Origin: an uncultured Sphaerochaeta sp. | GTDB lineage: Bacteria; Spirochaetota; Spirochaetia; Sphaerochaetales; Sphaerochaetaceae | DNA: 64,000 bases | NCBI RefSeq assembly: GCF_963677315.1 | Contig: NZ_OY781939.1 | Span: 2,480,001-2,544,000, forward strand | Direction: 5' to 3' | Part shown: positions 33,957-43,304 of the stretch, piece by piece | Layout of the letters: each line of letters opens with the position of its first letter | Numbering within the stretch: the stretch's first letter is position 1 | Made by a program: the position numbers and the translations under genes | The notes under the pieces: generated by a model | The model's database searches: none | Seen by the model: only the letters and a program-made list of their open reading frames with translations | What the model was told of the DNA's origin: nothing

Positions 33957-35432
33957 ATGAACAAGAAAGCAGTAGTCATAGGCGGAGGCTTCGGTGGCCT
34001 CAGTACAGCGGCACTCCTGGCCCGTGATGGCTGGAATGTGACCTTGGTCGAGAAGAATGCCCAACTTGGGGGAAGAGCTAGATATTGGGAAAAAGACGGA
34101 TTTACCTTTGACATGGGACCGTCGTGGTATCTCATGCCTGAAGTGTTCGAGCATTACTTCTCTCTCTTTGGTAAACAGCGGGAAGACTACTACGATCTTA
34201 GTCCCATTGATCCATATTATAAGGTCTTCTTTGAAGGTGGGGAAACGGCCTGTCTCACCCCACGTTTTGATGAGAACCAGAAACTCTTTGAGTCGTTCGA
34301 GAAGGGTGGTGGAAAAGCCCTGAAAGCCTACATGCAGCAGTCAACCTATAAGTATGATGTAGCTATGGAGGATTTCCTCTATCGTGATTACAAACATATC
34401 GGTCAATTCTTCAATAGACGGTTGATGACTGAGGGATTGCGCCTTGGAGTGCTGGGAAAACTTGACTCCTTTGTCTCAAATTACGTAAAAGATTATCGGG
34501 CAAAGCAGATCTTGGAATATGCCATGGTGTTTCTTGGTACCGATCCCGCCCAGGCTCCTGCAATTTACTCCATCATGACCCATGTTGATCTCAATCTGGG
34601 GGTATTCTTCCCCCGCAAAGGCATGGCTGGAGCCGCAGCAGGGTTTGCCTCACTGTGCAGTGAACTGGGAGTTGAGCTGATTACCGGTGCAGAAGTGCTG
34701 AAAGTGCTGACTGAAGGAAATCGGGCAGTTGGTGTTGAAACCAATAAAGGAACATTCATGGCAGATGTGGTTGTCTCCTCTGCCGATTATCACCACAGTG
34801 ATACAAATCTCCTTGAAGACAAGCATCGCACGTACTCTGACTCTTATTGGGAAAAACGGGTGGTTGCCCCCTCGATGTTCATCGCCTATCTGGGAATTGG
34901 GAGGGAGCTGAAAGGATTGGAGCACCACAATCTCTATTTTGCGAAGGACTGGAATACGCATTTTGATGCAATTTTCAAGAATCCTGCCTGGCCGAAAGAC
35001 CCCTGTTTCTACCTCAGTTGCATCAGCAAGACAGACCCCTCTTCAGCACCCGATGGTTGTGAGAATGTGTTCTTGCTGGTACCGGTTGCCCCAGGACTTG
35101 TTGATACTGAGGAGCAGAGAAATGCCTATTTCGAGCATATTGCCGATCATGTGCAGAACGTGACAGGAGAAGATCTCCGAAAGGATCTCTTGGTAAAACG
35201 GTTGTACTCCCATCGGGACTTCATCTCTGACTATCATGCATACAAGGGAACAGCTCTTGGACTGAGCCATACACTGATGCAGACTGCCGTCTTCCGTCCC
35301 CGTCACCAAAACAAGACTGTAAAGAATCTCTATTACACTGGGCAATACACGCATCCGGGGGTAGGGGTGCCCATGGTGCTTATCGCCAGTGAATTGATTG
35401 CAAAGGAAATTCAGGAAACCTATGGTAGCTGA
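33957..35432 (+). CDS. crtI: Phytoene desaturase (CrtI family)
   Basis: 491 residues, a flavin-dependent carotenoid desaturase. FAD-binding GGGFGG (9-14) with VEKNAQLGGRARYW, the family's FDMGPSWYLMPEVFEHYF, RGM-like FFPRKGMAGAAAGFASL and the C-terminal NLYYTGQYTHPGVGVPMVLIASELIAKEI. It dehydrogenates phytoene (or a C30 analogue) stepwise at the membrane. The next gene, phytoene synthase, overlaps it by 11 bases. AT-rich sequence with a possible TTGATT/CATATT promoter lies upstream. CrtN- or CrtO-type specificity cannot be excluded. Confidence 0.92.
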   Translation: MNKKAVVIGGGFGGLSTAALLARDGWNVTLVEKNAQLGGRARYWEKDGFTFDMGPSWYLMPEVFEHYFSLFGKQREDYYDLSPIDPYYKVFFEGGETACLTPRFDENQKLFESFEKGGGKALKAYMQQSTYKYDVAMEDFLYRDYKHIGQFFNRRLMTEGLRLGVLGKLDSFVSNYVKDYRAKQILEYAMVFLGTDPAQAPAIYSIMTHVDLNLGVFFPRKGMAGAAAGFASLCSELGVELITGAEVLKVLTEGNRAVGVETNKGTFMADVVVSSADYHHSDTNLLEDKHRTYSDSYWEKRVVAPSMFIAYLGIGRELKGLEHHNLYFAKDWNTHFDAIFKNPAWPKDPCFYLSCISKTDPSSAPDGCENVFLLVPVAPGLVDTEEQRNAYFEHIADHVQNVTGEDLRKDLLVKRLYSHRDFISDYHAYKGTALGLSHTLMQTAVFRPRHQNKTVKNLYYTGQYTHPGVGVPMVLIASELIAKEIQETYGS

Positions 35433-36258
35433 CCGACATGAACATATCTTTAGGAACGGAAGTAATACCTATTACTTCAGCTCCCGCTTCTTCCCTCCGC
35501 AAGTTCGTAGGGACGTCTATGCGCTCTACGGGTTTGTTCGTGTAGCTGATAACCTGGTGGATGACCAACCGGTGGATCCCCAGCAGTTTCATCATTTTCG
35601 CTCTCTTTACATGAAGGCTTTTACGAGTGGGGAACCCAGTGGGGATGAAGTCATTGATGCCTTTATCGAGCTACAGAAACGAAAAATTTTTGACCCTTCT
35701 TGGACAGAAGCATTCCTCGATTCCATGGAACATGACTTGAGTGAATCATCCTGTGAGACGCTTGAAGATGTACTGACCTATATCTATGGTTCAGCAGAGG
35801 TCATCGGCCTGTTCATGGCACGGATCATGGATCTGGATGAAGCTTCCTTTCCTTATGCAGCCATGCTTGGCCGTGCGATGCAGTATATAAACTTCATCCG
35901 TGATATTGCAGAGGACAATGAACTTGGAAGACGATATCTTCCCTTATTGGATACCTCTCTTGTATCGCTGAAGGAGGAGGAAGCAAAAAAGAATCCTGAG
36001 GCTTTCTCTGCCTTTATCAGAAAAGAGATTGAGCGTTATCAGGGGTGGCAGAAGGAAGCAGAAAAAGGCTATGCCTATATCCCACGCCGATACAGGATTC
36101 CTATCATGACTGCCGCAGATATGTATTGCTGGACCGCCAGCCAAATAGCCAAGGACCCGCTCGTTGTCTTTGAAAGACAAGTCAAACCGCCGAAAAGTAG
36201 AATCTTACGAAAGGGAATTGCCCATATGCTAGGAGTAGCCCTGCCATGTCCTATCTAA
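35422..36258 (+). CDS. crtB: Phytoene/squalene synthase family protein
   Basis: 278 residues, all-helical prenyl-transferase. The two aspartate-rich Mg/diphosphate sites are D43-N-L-V-D47 (VADNLVDD) and D161-I-A-E-D165 (INFIRDIAEDNELGRRYLP), both intact. It condenses two geranylgeranyl (or farnesyl) diphosphates head-to-head to phytoene or dehydrosqualene. No crtE-type diphosphate synthase lies in the window, so the precursor enzyme is elsewhere. ATG 35422 is preferred over TTG 35398. It overlaps crtI by 11 bases and the next gene by 13, in one operon. Confidence 0.92.
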   Translation: MVADRHEHIFRNGSNTYYFSSRFFPPQVRRDVYALYGFVRVADNLVDDQPVDPQQFHHFRSLYMKAFTSGEPSGDEVIDAFIELQKRKIFDPSWTEAFLDSMEHDLSESSCETLEDVLTYIYGSAEVIGLFMARIMDLDEASFPYAAMLGRAMQYINFIRDIAEDNELGRRYLPLLDTSLVSLKEEEAKKNPEAFSAFIRKEIERYQGWQKEAEKGYAYIPRRYRIPIMTAADMYCWTASQIAKDPLVVFERQVKPPKSRILRKGIAHMLGVALPCPI

Positions 36259-36890
36259 GGAAAGAAGAACGTCTGATCATCTATCTCCTCGTTCCATTCT
36301 ACCTTGTAGGTACGCTTTCCCACATCGTCGATGCTACGCTTCCTCTCATGTTGGTTTTAACCCCATACTCAATTCTGTTAACCTCGGTTATTGGTTTCTT
36401 TTTTGATATACGAGAGAAGAACATGCCTCTCTTATCATGGGCTTCTGTTACCTTTCTTGTCACACTGTTCCTTGAGATCGTGGGGGTGGCTACCTCGCTT
36501 ATCTTTGGGGCCTATACCTATGGGGATACCCTTGGCCTGAAGTTGCTTGGCGTTCCGCTGCTTATCGGGATAAACTGGACCATCATCATCTTGGGAATTG
36601 CAGATGTGGTGCGGCAGAAAGTCACCAACCATGTGCTTGCATCTCTCTTAACGGCTTCCTTGACTGTCTTGTTTGACTACGTCATGGAGCCGGTTGCCAT
36701 TGCATTTGATTACTGGAATTGGACAGCCGGACCTATTCCCTTGCAGAACTATATAGCTTGGTTCGTGATAGCATTCCTCTTCTCCTATCTGTATTTCAGG
36801 AATAGCTTGCAGAGTGCAAGCAAGGTCCCTACAATCATAGTTGTGATACAGTTCATTTTCTTTCTCTCCTTAAGGATATTTGCGATATGA
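36246..36890 (+). CDS. cruF: CruF-like carotenoid biosynthesis membrane protein
   Basis: 214 residues with about seven hydrophobic segments. The region FLEIVGVATSLIFGAYTYGDTLGLKLLGVPLLIGINWTIIILG and the later DYVMEPVAIAFDYWNWTAGPIPLQNYIAWF are hallmarks of the DUF422/CruF family, including carotenoid 1',2'-hydratase and bisanhydrobacterioruberin hydratase. It probably adds water to the psi end of the carotenoid made by CrtI. It overlaps crtB by 13 bases and the deacetylase gene by 4. A polyene of the C50 type would need a lycopene elongase, which is not in view. Confidence 0.85.
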   Translation: MSYLRKEERLIIYLLVPFYLVGTLSHIVDATLPLMLVLTPYSILLTSVIGFFFDIREKNMPLLSWASVTFLVTLFLEIVGVATSLIFGAYTYGDTLGLKLLGVPLLIGINWTIIILGIADVVRQKVTNHVLASLLTASLTVLFDYVMEPVAIAFDYWNWTAGPIPLQNYIAWFVIAFLFSYLYFRNSLQSASKVPTIIVVIQFIFFLSLRIFAI

Positions 36891-37738
36891 GAATTAAACT
36901 TGTGTGTGTTTTGGTCTTTCTCCTAAGCATGGGGTCCCTGTTTGCAGAGCCGCAGGGGGAGTCCCCCTATGCCCCCAGTGTTCGTTACTGGAGTAATGAA
37001 CAAGACTCAACTCTTACTGCGCAGCCAATGATCCCTCTTCGCTCTGAGCCTAAGCTATTGGTTCTGCTCTACCATAATGTGGTTTTTGGCCGTACCGGTA
37101 ATGTCTACAACCGTGATCTATACAATTTTGAGAATGACCTTTTATTCGTGAAAAGGAACTATACGCTCACCAACTTCAAGCAGTTGCTTACCAGTTCGAA
37201 TGATACCAAGACGGATAAAGCCATCATCACGTTCGATGATGGAGACCTCTCCCTGTATGCAATTGTATTCCCCCTATTCAAGGCGTATGAATTGGAAGCG
37301 ACCATCTTCCTGGTTCCTTCATACATAGGTGAGGTGGGATACATGAGCTGGGATCAGGTAAGGGAAATGAGTGATTACCGAACTGGGGATGGTCGTAAGC
37401 TGTTCTACTTTGAATCGCACTCTCAGACCCATCGGATGATGGGTGATCTGGGTGAGGAAGAAATCAGGTGGGAGTTGCAGCAATCGAAGCAGATCATTGA
37501 GGAAGAAGTTGGAGAGCCTGTTACTGTCTTGGCACTTCCTTTTGGCAGTGGTGCAGGAGATGAGAGAATTATCAGTGCAGCCTATGATCTTGGGTATCAA
37601 GCAATCAGGACATCAAAGCCTGAAGCCCGACTCCTAACCAAGATTAATCCCTGGATGATTGGAGCCATGAATGTCGAGAACTACAGCAGTGATGTATTGG
37701 TGCAGAACGTACTCACACTGATGGGAAAACGGAAATGA
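36887..37738 (+). CDS. Secreted polysaccharide deacetylase (NodB domain)
   Basis: 283 residues. Signal peptide (1-20, ending SLFA) and a NodB catalytic domain: LLYHNV, ITFDDGD with D117-D118, and the metal-binding H178-x3-H182 in SHSQTH, followed by LALPFGSGAGDERI. It removes N- or O-acetyl groups from a polysaccharide in the periplasm or outside the cell. It sits between the carotenoid genes (4-base overlap with cruF) and a GH16 hydrolase (4-base overlap), facing the GT2 synthase operon. This recalls the deacetylase/hydrolase pair of synthase-dependent exopolysaccharide systems (inference). Confidence 0.9.
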   Translation: MRIKLVCVLVFLLSMGSLFAEPQGESPYAPSVRYWSNEQDSTLTAQPMIPLRSEPKLLVLLYHNVVFGRTGNVYNRDLYNFENDLLFVKRNYTLTNFKQLLTSSNDTKTDKAIITFDDGDLSLYAIVFPLFKAYELEATIFLVPSYIGEVGYMSWDQVREMSDYRTGDGRKLFYFESHSQTHRMMGDLGEEEIRWELQQSKQIIEEEVGEPVTVLALPFGSGAGDERIISAAYDLGYQAIRTSKPEARLLTKINPWMIGAMNVENYSSDVLVQNVLTLMGKRK

Positions 37739-38484
37739 AAAAGCCACTATCTGTGCTCTTTCTGAGTTTTCTCTTCGTCTCTTGTGCGCTCTTTGCAGAG
37801 GAAACCACACTGATGAAAACAAGGCCAAAGGAGCTTGCCTTTGGTGGTCTGCACTGGAGGACAAAGAGCAGCATCACGCCAACCAGTCCTGGGCCAAACT
37901 ATTTCAGTGCAGAATCTTCCGCTGTCTGGGTTGATGACTGGGGTCTGCATCTTACACTCAAGCAGCATGATGAGAAGTGGTGGGCTACCGAAATCTTTAC
38001 CCGGGAGCGGGTAGGGTATGGAACCTACACCTTCACCGTGGAAACAGATGCTGCATCATATGACCCCCATGTTGTTGCAGGATTTTTTACCTGGGATACT
38101 GCACCAGAGGAGTACAACAGGGAGATCGATATTGAATTTGCGGCCTGGGGATCACCGGACGGTACAAAATTTCAGTATGTCGTTCAGCCCTATACTGATC
38201 CAAATAGGATTGAGGTATTTGATCCAGAACTGAATGGAAATCTCACCACCCATCGCATAGTCTGGACTCCCGAGGATGTCTCCTTTGCTTCCTATCATGG
38301 GGCTGTTGATCCCGATGAGATAGAGAGTGAGCGTATGCTTATCAACAGATGGAGCTATCCAGAGAGTCCAAGTGAAGGAAAGGTACGATTTCGGATCAAC
38401 CTCTGGCTCTATCAGGGAAAAGCCCCTGCATACCCTGTTCATCTGGTTGTTACTTCGTTTTTGTTTGAGAAGTGGAAGCCTTGA
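37735..38484 (+). CDS. Secreted GH16 glycoside hydrolase
   Basis: 249 residues. Signal peptide about 1-21 and a GH16 beta-jelly-roll. The catalytic signature E130-I-D-I-E134 (REIDIEFAAWG) is intact, with E130 as nucleophile and E134 as acid/base. Nearby GYGTYTFTVETD and HRIVWTPEDVSF are typical of the family. GH16 members cut beta-1,3 or beta-1,3/1,4-glucans, galactans and related polymers, so it may trim the polymer made by the convergent synthase. A cysteine at 17 has a poor lipobox. Its end overlaps the GT2 gene by 35 bases head-on. Confidence 0.9.
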   Translation: MKKPLSVLFLSFLFVSCALFAEETTLMKTRPKELAFGGLHWRTKSSITPTSPGPNYFSAESSAVWVDDWGLHLTLKQHDEKWWATEIFTRERVGYGTYTFTVETDAASYDPHVVAGFFTWDTAPEEYNREIDIEFAAWGSPDGTKFQYVVQPYTDPNRIEVFDPELNGNLTTHRIVWTPEDVSFASYHGAVDPDEIESERMLINRWSYPESPSEGKVRFRINLWLYQGKAPAYPVHLVVTSFLFEKWKP

Positions 38485-41299
38485 AACCCACCCTGACCTG
38501 GGCTCCCCAACCGCGATTCTTCCTCATGGCACTAAAATAGGCCGAAACACGAAGCAAGCTGATCACTTGCCGTACCCCGAAGTTCTCAACAACGGCCATT
38601 GCAAGCAATCTGGAGATATCTCTCCCTGAGTAGAGTGGTCTATCATACTCACTGATGAACACGGCTGAGAGGGAAACCAGGATTCCCAAACCAATGGTAG
38701 CAGTGAAGAGCATCAAGGCAATGGGGAGATTGAGCAATCCAAGGACGGCCCCCAGTATCACAAACAACAACCCCTGTGCTTCAACGAATGGGCCAAGTAA
38801 TTCGAAGATGAAGTAGTAGAGCATCCCAACCATACCAAGACGTCCATACCTAGGATTACCAATCATGGAACTGTGGAAGAGCATGATGTCTATCAGGCCG
38901 CGATGCCAACGATTTCTCTGGCGGCGAAGCACCTTCCATTTTTCAGGAACCTCGGTCCAGCAGTTTGCATTGCATGCATACTGGACACGGTAGGGCTTGT
39001 GTTTCTCCCTCATGTACCGGGAGAGACGGACCACCAATTCCATGTCCTCTCCCACGGTATCCTTATGAAACTTGCCACTCTTAGTTAAGTATCCTCCGGT
39101 GGCGATGGTTCTTTCCCGATGAAAAATACCAAAAGCTCCGCTGATAATGAGCAACAGGTTCATGCTTGCCCACCCAACACGTCCAGTCATGAAGGACCGA
39201 ATGTATTCCAGACTTTGTAATCTGGCCAGGAAGTTATCAGGAAGGCGCACGTTGTCCAGTGTGCCCAACTCAACGGTGCATCCATTTACCGGACAGATGT
39301 TTCCCCCTGTGGCGATACTCTCAATAGGTGTATCAAGCATAACGGAGACTGCCTTCAGGAGCGCATCGGGCTCAAGGAGAGAGTCGGCATCGATACCGCA
39401 AAAGAACTCCTTGGTTGCAGTATTCAAACCAAGATTCAAGCTATCAGCCTTTCCCCCATTCACTTTGTCTACCACGATGAGATTGGGGATGCTCTTGTTC
39501 ATGTATATTCCACGTAGTGGACGGGTTGAAAGTCTTCTGGAGACCATCTTGTCCTGTTTCTCCAGGTTGTAGTACTCGATCAAGGTTTTCAGGGTTGCAT
39601 CCTTGGAGCCATCGTTGACCACAATCAGCTCATAGTCAGGATACTGTTGGTTCAGCAGACTATTGGTACTTTCTATGATATTGCTTGCTTCATTATACGC
39701 TGGGGCAATGATGGATACGGAAGGGAGGAGGCCTTTCTGGAAGAGCATCTGGCCATCCTTGGCTCTCCAAAGTCGGTTCTGGGTGTTTGCTGCCCTGAAC
39801 GAGACTGCCAATACAGCAAGGTAGATGATATTGATCGTGACAGAGTAGTAGACAAGCAAATAGTTGAACCGGACTACATACAGGTTGAGTATTTCACGGG
39901 CATTGAGATCGATCAGGTTAGGTAGCTCTTTTGCAAGGATGAGTAGAGGGAAAACCAAAAGCGTGGCTACCAAGAGAAGGATGAGCATGAGCCGCTGAGG
40001 GCGTTCCTGGTGAGGTGTAGCACCAGGTCCTTTTGGGTTGTGAGGTTTGAGTTGCATCCTCTCTAAAAGATTCGGATCGACATACATGATAAGCAACTCC
40101 CTGAGTCTTTTATGTTTCTTCGCACGTTGCTTGATAAGTGTGAGGACCTCTTCCTGTTTCTCTTTGTTCTTGGTGGTATTGAGGAATTGGATCAATCCAC
40201 TGATATGGAGTTGTTCGGCCAAGGTGGTGAGTAGGTCTGATAGCTGGGGGCTCAAAGGGCCCTCATGTGACTCCAATATATAGGAGAGTCGGTTATCCAG
40301 TACTTTTGCAAGGATTGTCTTTTGCTGTGATGACGTATGCTTTACGAATCGTGTGAGCAACAGGGATATGAGCGATGGAGAGCGCTCGCTCATCTCCGTA
40401 AGCCCTTGGACCAGATCATCATGCAATCTGGTATGATTTGAGTATGCCAGCATTTCATGAATCAGACGCTTATCCTGAAGATTGGCATATGCCTTGATAA
40501 CATAGGGAAGCGTATCCTGAAAGTGAGGCTCCTTGAACTCTGGAACAAGCAACCGCTTCGGGAAATGCCGGCAAAGTGCTTTCAGTGCAGTATTGCGGAC
40601 TTGTTTATTGGGTGTTTGTGCTTGTTCGACCAGGTATTCCTTGAGCGATTCAGTCGAATAGAGCAGGGCATACTCACAAATAAGCAGCCTCATAGCAGGA
40701 CTTTTTCGATTCAGCCGTTTAAGGAGATAGGGAAGCAACTGACTCTTGTATCCCAACAAGAGGGAGCGGTAGCGCCCAGCCATCCAGGAAGTGGAGTAAT
40801 GGAGTTTCTTGAGCATGATGGAAAGTGCCTTTTTCTCTCCTATGCGCGCCAGTGCCTGGAACAGATAGAGGATAACCACCGGGTTTTTCTCTTGCTTGAG
40901 TGCATCAAGCAGTGTTTCCTTGATCCTAGGGACCTTTGCCAAATTTCTGAGTTTTGCTGCTGCCTCGATTCTTCCTAGTACGGAGAACCCCCTAAGTCGC
41001 TTACCTATCTTTTTCATGTAGGAGGTGTCGGTCAGATGATTGAGAAATTGCAATTCCAATGCCTCATTGAACCGTAATGCTGGAGAAAGTCGGGAGAAAA
41101 GCCTGAGCAAGTCTTTTGTCTTGAATGCTTCCAGATGAAGCGTCTCGTATTGCAATTGTTCAAGCAAGCGCTTCTCAAGCGATCGTTCTTTTCTCTCTTG
41201 TAACCCTCTTGCCAAACGGGTGGTCAAGATGGCAAGCAAGAGGAGAAGATCAAAACAGAGGACTCCAATTGTCAAGCTGATGGCTAGTGCATTAGACAA
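38450..41299 (-). CDS. HEAT-like-repeat/GT2 fusion: cellulose-synthase-like glycosyltransferase
   Basis: About 949 residues. A first membrane helix (about 4-28), then roughly 390 residues of helical repeats with HEAT-like pairs (LLRLFSRLSPAL, LRNLAKVPRIKETLLDALK, LYLFQALARIGEKKALSIM), a second membrane anchor (about 437-460), a GT2 catalytic domain and 3-5 C-terminal membrane helices. GT2 motifs are complete: DGS (about 563), DADS (637-640), GED (750-752) and QRNRW (794-798). This marks a processive, membrane-bound polysaccharide synthase of the BcsA/PgaC kind. No PilZ domain is seen. The TTG start at 41299 has AGGGGG 6 bases upstream; TTG 41320 lacks a ribosome site. It overlaps the sensor gene's end or lies directly behind it. 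Confidence 0.88.
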   Translation of the reverse strand: MSNALAISLTIGVLCFDLLLLLAILTTRLARGLQERKERSLEKRLLEQLQYETLHLEAFKTKDLLRLFSRLSPALRFNEALELQFLNHLTDTSYMKKIGKRLRGFSVLGRIEAAAKLRNLAKVPRIKETLLDALKQEKNPVVILYLFQALARIGEKKALSIMLKKLHYSTSWMAGRYRSLLLGYKSQLLPYLLKRLNRKSPAMRLLICEYALLYSTESLKEYLVEQAQTPNKQVRNTALKALCRHFPKRLLVPEFKEPHFQDTLPYVIKAYANLQDKRLIHEMLAYSNHTRLHDDLVQGLTEMSERSPSLISLLLTRFVKHTSSQQKTILAKVLDNRLSYILESHEGPLSPQLSDLLTTLAEQLHISGLIQFLNTTKNKEKQEEVLTLIKQRAKKHKRLRELLIMYVDPNLLERMQLKPHNPKGPGATPHQERPQRLMLILLLVATLLVFPLLILAKELPNLIDLNAREILNLYVVRFNYLLVYYSVTINIIYLAVLAVSFRAANTQNRLWRAKDGQMLFQKGLLPSVSIIAPAYNEASNIIESTNSLLNQQYPDYELIVVNDGSKDATLKTLIEYYNLEKQDKMVSRRLSTRPLRGIYMNKSIPNLIVVDKVNGGKADSLNLGLNTATKEFFCGIDADSLLEPDALLKAVSVMLDTPIESIATGGNICPVNGCTVELGTLDNVRLPDNFLARLQSLEYIRSFMTGRVGWASMNLLLIISGAFGIFHRERTIATGGYLTKSGKFHKDTVGEDMELVVRLSRYMREKHKPYRVQYACNANCWTEVPEKWKVLRRQRNRWHRGLIDIMLFHSSMIGNPRYGRLGMVGMLYYFIFELLGPFVEAQGLLFVILGAVLGLLNLPIALMLFTATIGLGILVSLSAVFISEYDRPLYSGRDISRLLAMAVVENFGVRQVISLLRVSAYFSAMRKNRGWGAQVRVGFKASTSQTKTK

Positions 41300-41300
41300 A

Positions 41301-43304
41301 TCAAGCCCCCTTCTTAGCAAGTATTTCGATCAGGCCAACTAGCTCATAGAGTGCGATAGGGCGGGAGAAAAAATGCATGATGCCTAAACTCTGTGCCCGC
41401 TTCACCGTTTGCTCCTGTTTGTTCACTGACATGAGGATGAAAGGAATCTTGCCGGCAGAGGGAGTTGCCAACAGTTGCTTTTTCAATGTGAGCCCGCTGA
41501 TTTTTGGGATAAGCAATTCACAGAGAATGAGATCCACAGATTCGGTAAGCACACTCTCCTTTGCTGCAAGACCATTGTCTGCAGTAAGCACACGCAGTGA
41601 ATGTTTTTCCAAAGTGTGTTGGATCAGGTCACGGGAAAAACCAGGGTTGTCAATCAGGAGCACGGTAAATACAGCACTACTGCTGGCAACATTCGTTGAG
41701 CTGGAGACAATACCTCCTCCCTGCTTCTTTGCCAAACGTACTCTGAACAGGGTTGATTGGTTAACCAGCAGAGCCATTTGTTCAGGGTCCTGGTGCAGTG
41801 CTTGCGGTATTTCTGAAGAGTGGAAAATACCCATGGAAATATTGATGGGGACGATGAATCGATCATCTTCGTGAATCAGGTTTCTCAGCTTTGTGACGCG
41901 ATCGATAACCTCATCTTTTTCAATGGATATATAGAGAAGTGCAAATGCACTGCCTCCAATACGGCAAACCTGTACCTGCGACTCTACATGTTCGATCAGA
42001 AGTGTAGCAAGCAAACGGAGTGTCTTATCTCCTTCGATACTTCCGAAATCGAGATTGATCCGATCCAGGTTGTCAATATTCATCACACATGAGGTGATGG
42101 TCTTCTTCTGGGTGGATATTCCAGAGAGCTCCCTCTCCAACCATGCCAGATAGAACTCCTGGTTATACAGTTTTGTGATCGGATCACGATGCAAGTCTTC
42201 TTCAAATTTCTTGAGCTGGGTCTGGAGAAGTTGTACTTGTCTTCTGTTCTCCTCTGTTTCTGTTTGTGAGCGGAACAAAACAGAGTTCAGTGATTCAGGC
42301 AAAGGTATCCCATATTTTTTGCACAAGAGTTCAACCATGCTGGAAATTGAGGCAAGATACTGTGTTCCTGAGCGTTGTTCGCCCAAGAAACTGAAGAATG
42401 CATTCCAAATTGAATCATCGTCGATACTACTCTTTGTTATCTTTCGGAGTTTTGTGTTCACCGCGAAAGGACTTTGCTTGAACATCACCCTGATCTCATC
42501 CGCTCCATGGATGGTTATCAGGCGGGTGAGAATCTGGTCGAGCAAGCTCCTGACGCCTCCCTCTTCGTCCAGGTCCTTGGCGGGGGTCTCCAAAAAGAGC
42601 CCACAAGGCAATTTTTTAAGTGTAGAAATTGCTGGTTCAATCAATGCTGTAGGCAGGATTGAACCGTGTTGAGGGCAAATCATATTCAGTGGATAACTGT
42701 CCAGAAGATCCATTGCAGATGCAAGGATGTCGTGGCTTGGCATGTAGACTTCATGGAATGCAATCATTCCATCCAGATAATCCTCATCAGCATAGAGATG
42801 CCAATCAGCGGTGACAGAGCCGAACAGGTCCCCACTTACCAAGACCTGCTGCCTGGGAAGGTAGCTCATGATTGCACCAGGAAAATGCAAGTAGGGGGTG
42901 AAGATAATCCCTATGGATTCTCCACTCTTCATGGTATAAGAGAATTGATGGTAATTCACCAGGTAGAATGTGCTCTGTATGCCATAGTATTGGATCAACA
43001 GGGCAGCACGTTCATGACAACAGATAACACCTTTAAAACCTGCTTTCTCGAACAGGGGAATGGCCATGCATAGGTCGGGGTCCTGATGGCTGCAGACGAT
43101 TGCCTCCAGATGTGAGAGGGGGATCAGACTTTTCACTTTCTCGATGACAATCTCTCCATCCAAGGCAGATCCGGGATCAAACAAGACCCCTGTCTCTCCA
43201 CTGATATAGAGATATGGGTTGCATTGCAGGTACTTGTGGGTGTTCTCTGAACCAACCCAAAAGAGATTATCTGCAATTTCCACAGGTTTGGAGAGGTCAT
43301 TCAT
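41301..43304 (-). CDS. ODP-like diiron sensor fused to degenerate GGDEF and pseudo-receiver
   Basis: 667 residues. Domain 1 (1-240) is a metallo-beta-lactamase fold with flavodiiron-type ligands H73-x-D75-x-D77, H140 (HFPG), D159 and H213; the last His of the usual HxExDH is L78. This looks like the oxygen-binding diiron protein (ODP) family of spirochaetes. Domain 2 (about 370-530) is a GGDEF domain with GGSAF (450-454) and N409 in place of the first metal Asp, so it is presumably inactive; no RxxD I-site is seen. Domain 3 (545-667) is a receiver in which E596 replaces the phosphorylated Asp and R648 the conserved Lys. It overlaps the glycosidase gene by 4 bases and lies next to the synthase. 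Confidence 0.85.
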   Translation of the reverse strand: MNDLSKPVEIADNLFWVGSENTHKYLQCNPYLYISGETGVLFDPGSALDGEIVIEKVKSLIPLSHLEAIVCSHQDPDLCMAIPLFEKAGFKGVICCHERAALLIQYYGIQSTFYLVNYHQFSYTMKSGESIGIIFTPYLHFPGAIMSYLPRQQVLVSGDLFGSVTADWHLYADEDYLDGMIAFHEVYMPSHDILASAMDLLDSYPLNMICPQHGSILPTALIEPAISTLKKLPCGLFLETPAKDLDEEGGVRSLLDQILTRLITIHGADEIRVMFKQSPFAVNTKLRKITKSSIDDDSIWNAFFSFLGEQRSGTQYLASISSMVELLCKKYGIPLPESLNSVLFRSQTETEENRRQVQLLQTQLKKFEEDLHRDPITKLYNQEFYLAWLERELSGISTQKKTITSCVMNIDNLDRINLDFGSIEGDKTLRLLATLLIEHVESQVQVCRIGGSAFALLYISIEKDEVIDRVTKLRNLIHEDDRFIVPINISMGIFHSSEIPQALHQDPEQMALLVNQSTLFRVRLAKKQGGGIVSSSTNVASSSAVFTVLLIDNPGFSRDLIQHTLEKHSLRVLTADNGLAAKESVLTESVDLILCELLIPKISGLTLKKQLLATPSAGKIPFILMSVNKQEQTVKRAQSLGIMHFFSRPIALYELVGLIEILAKKGA

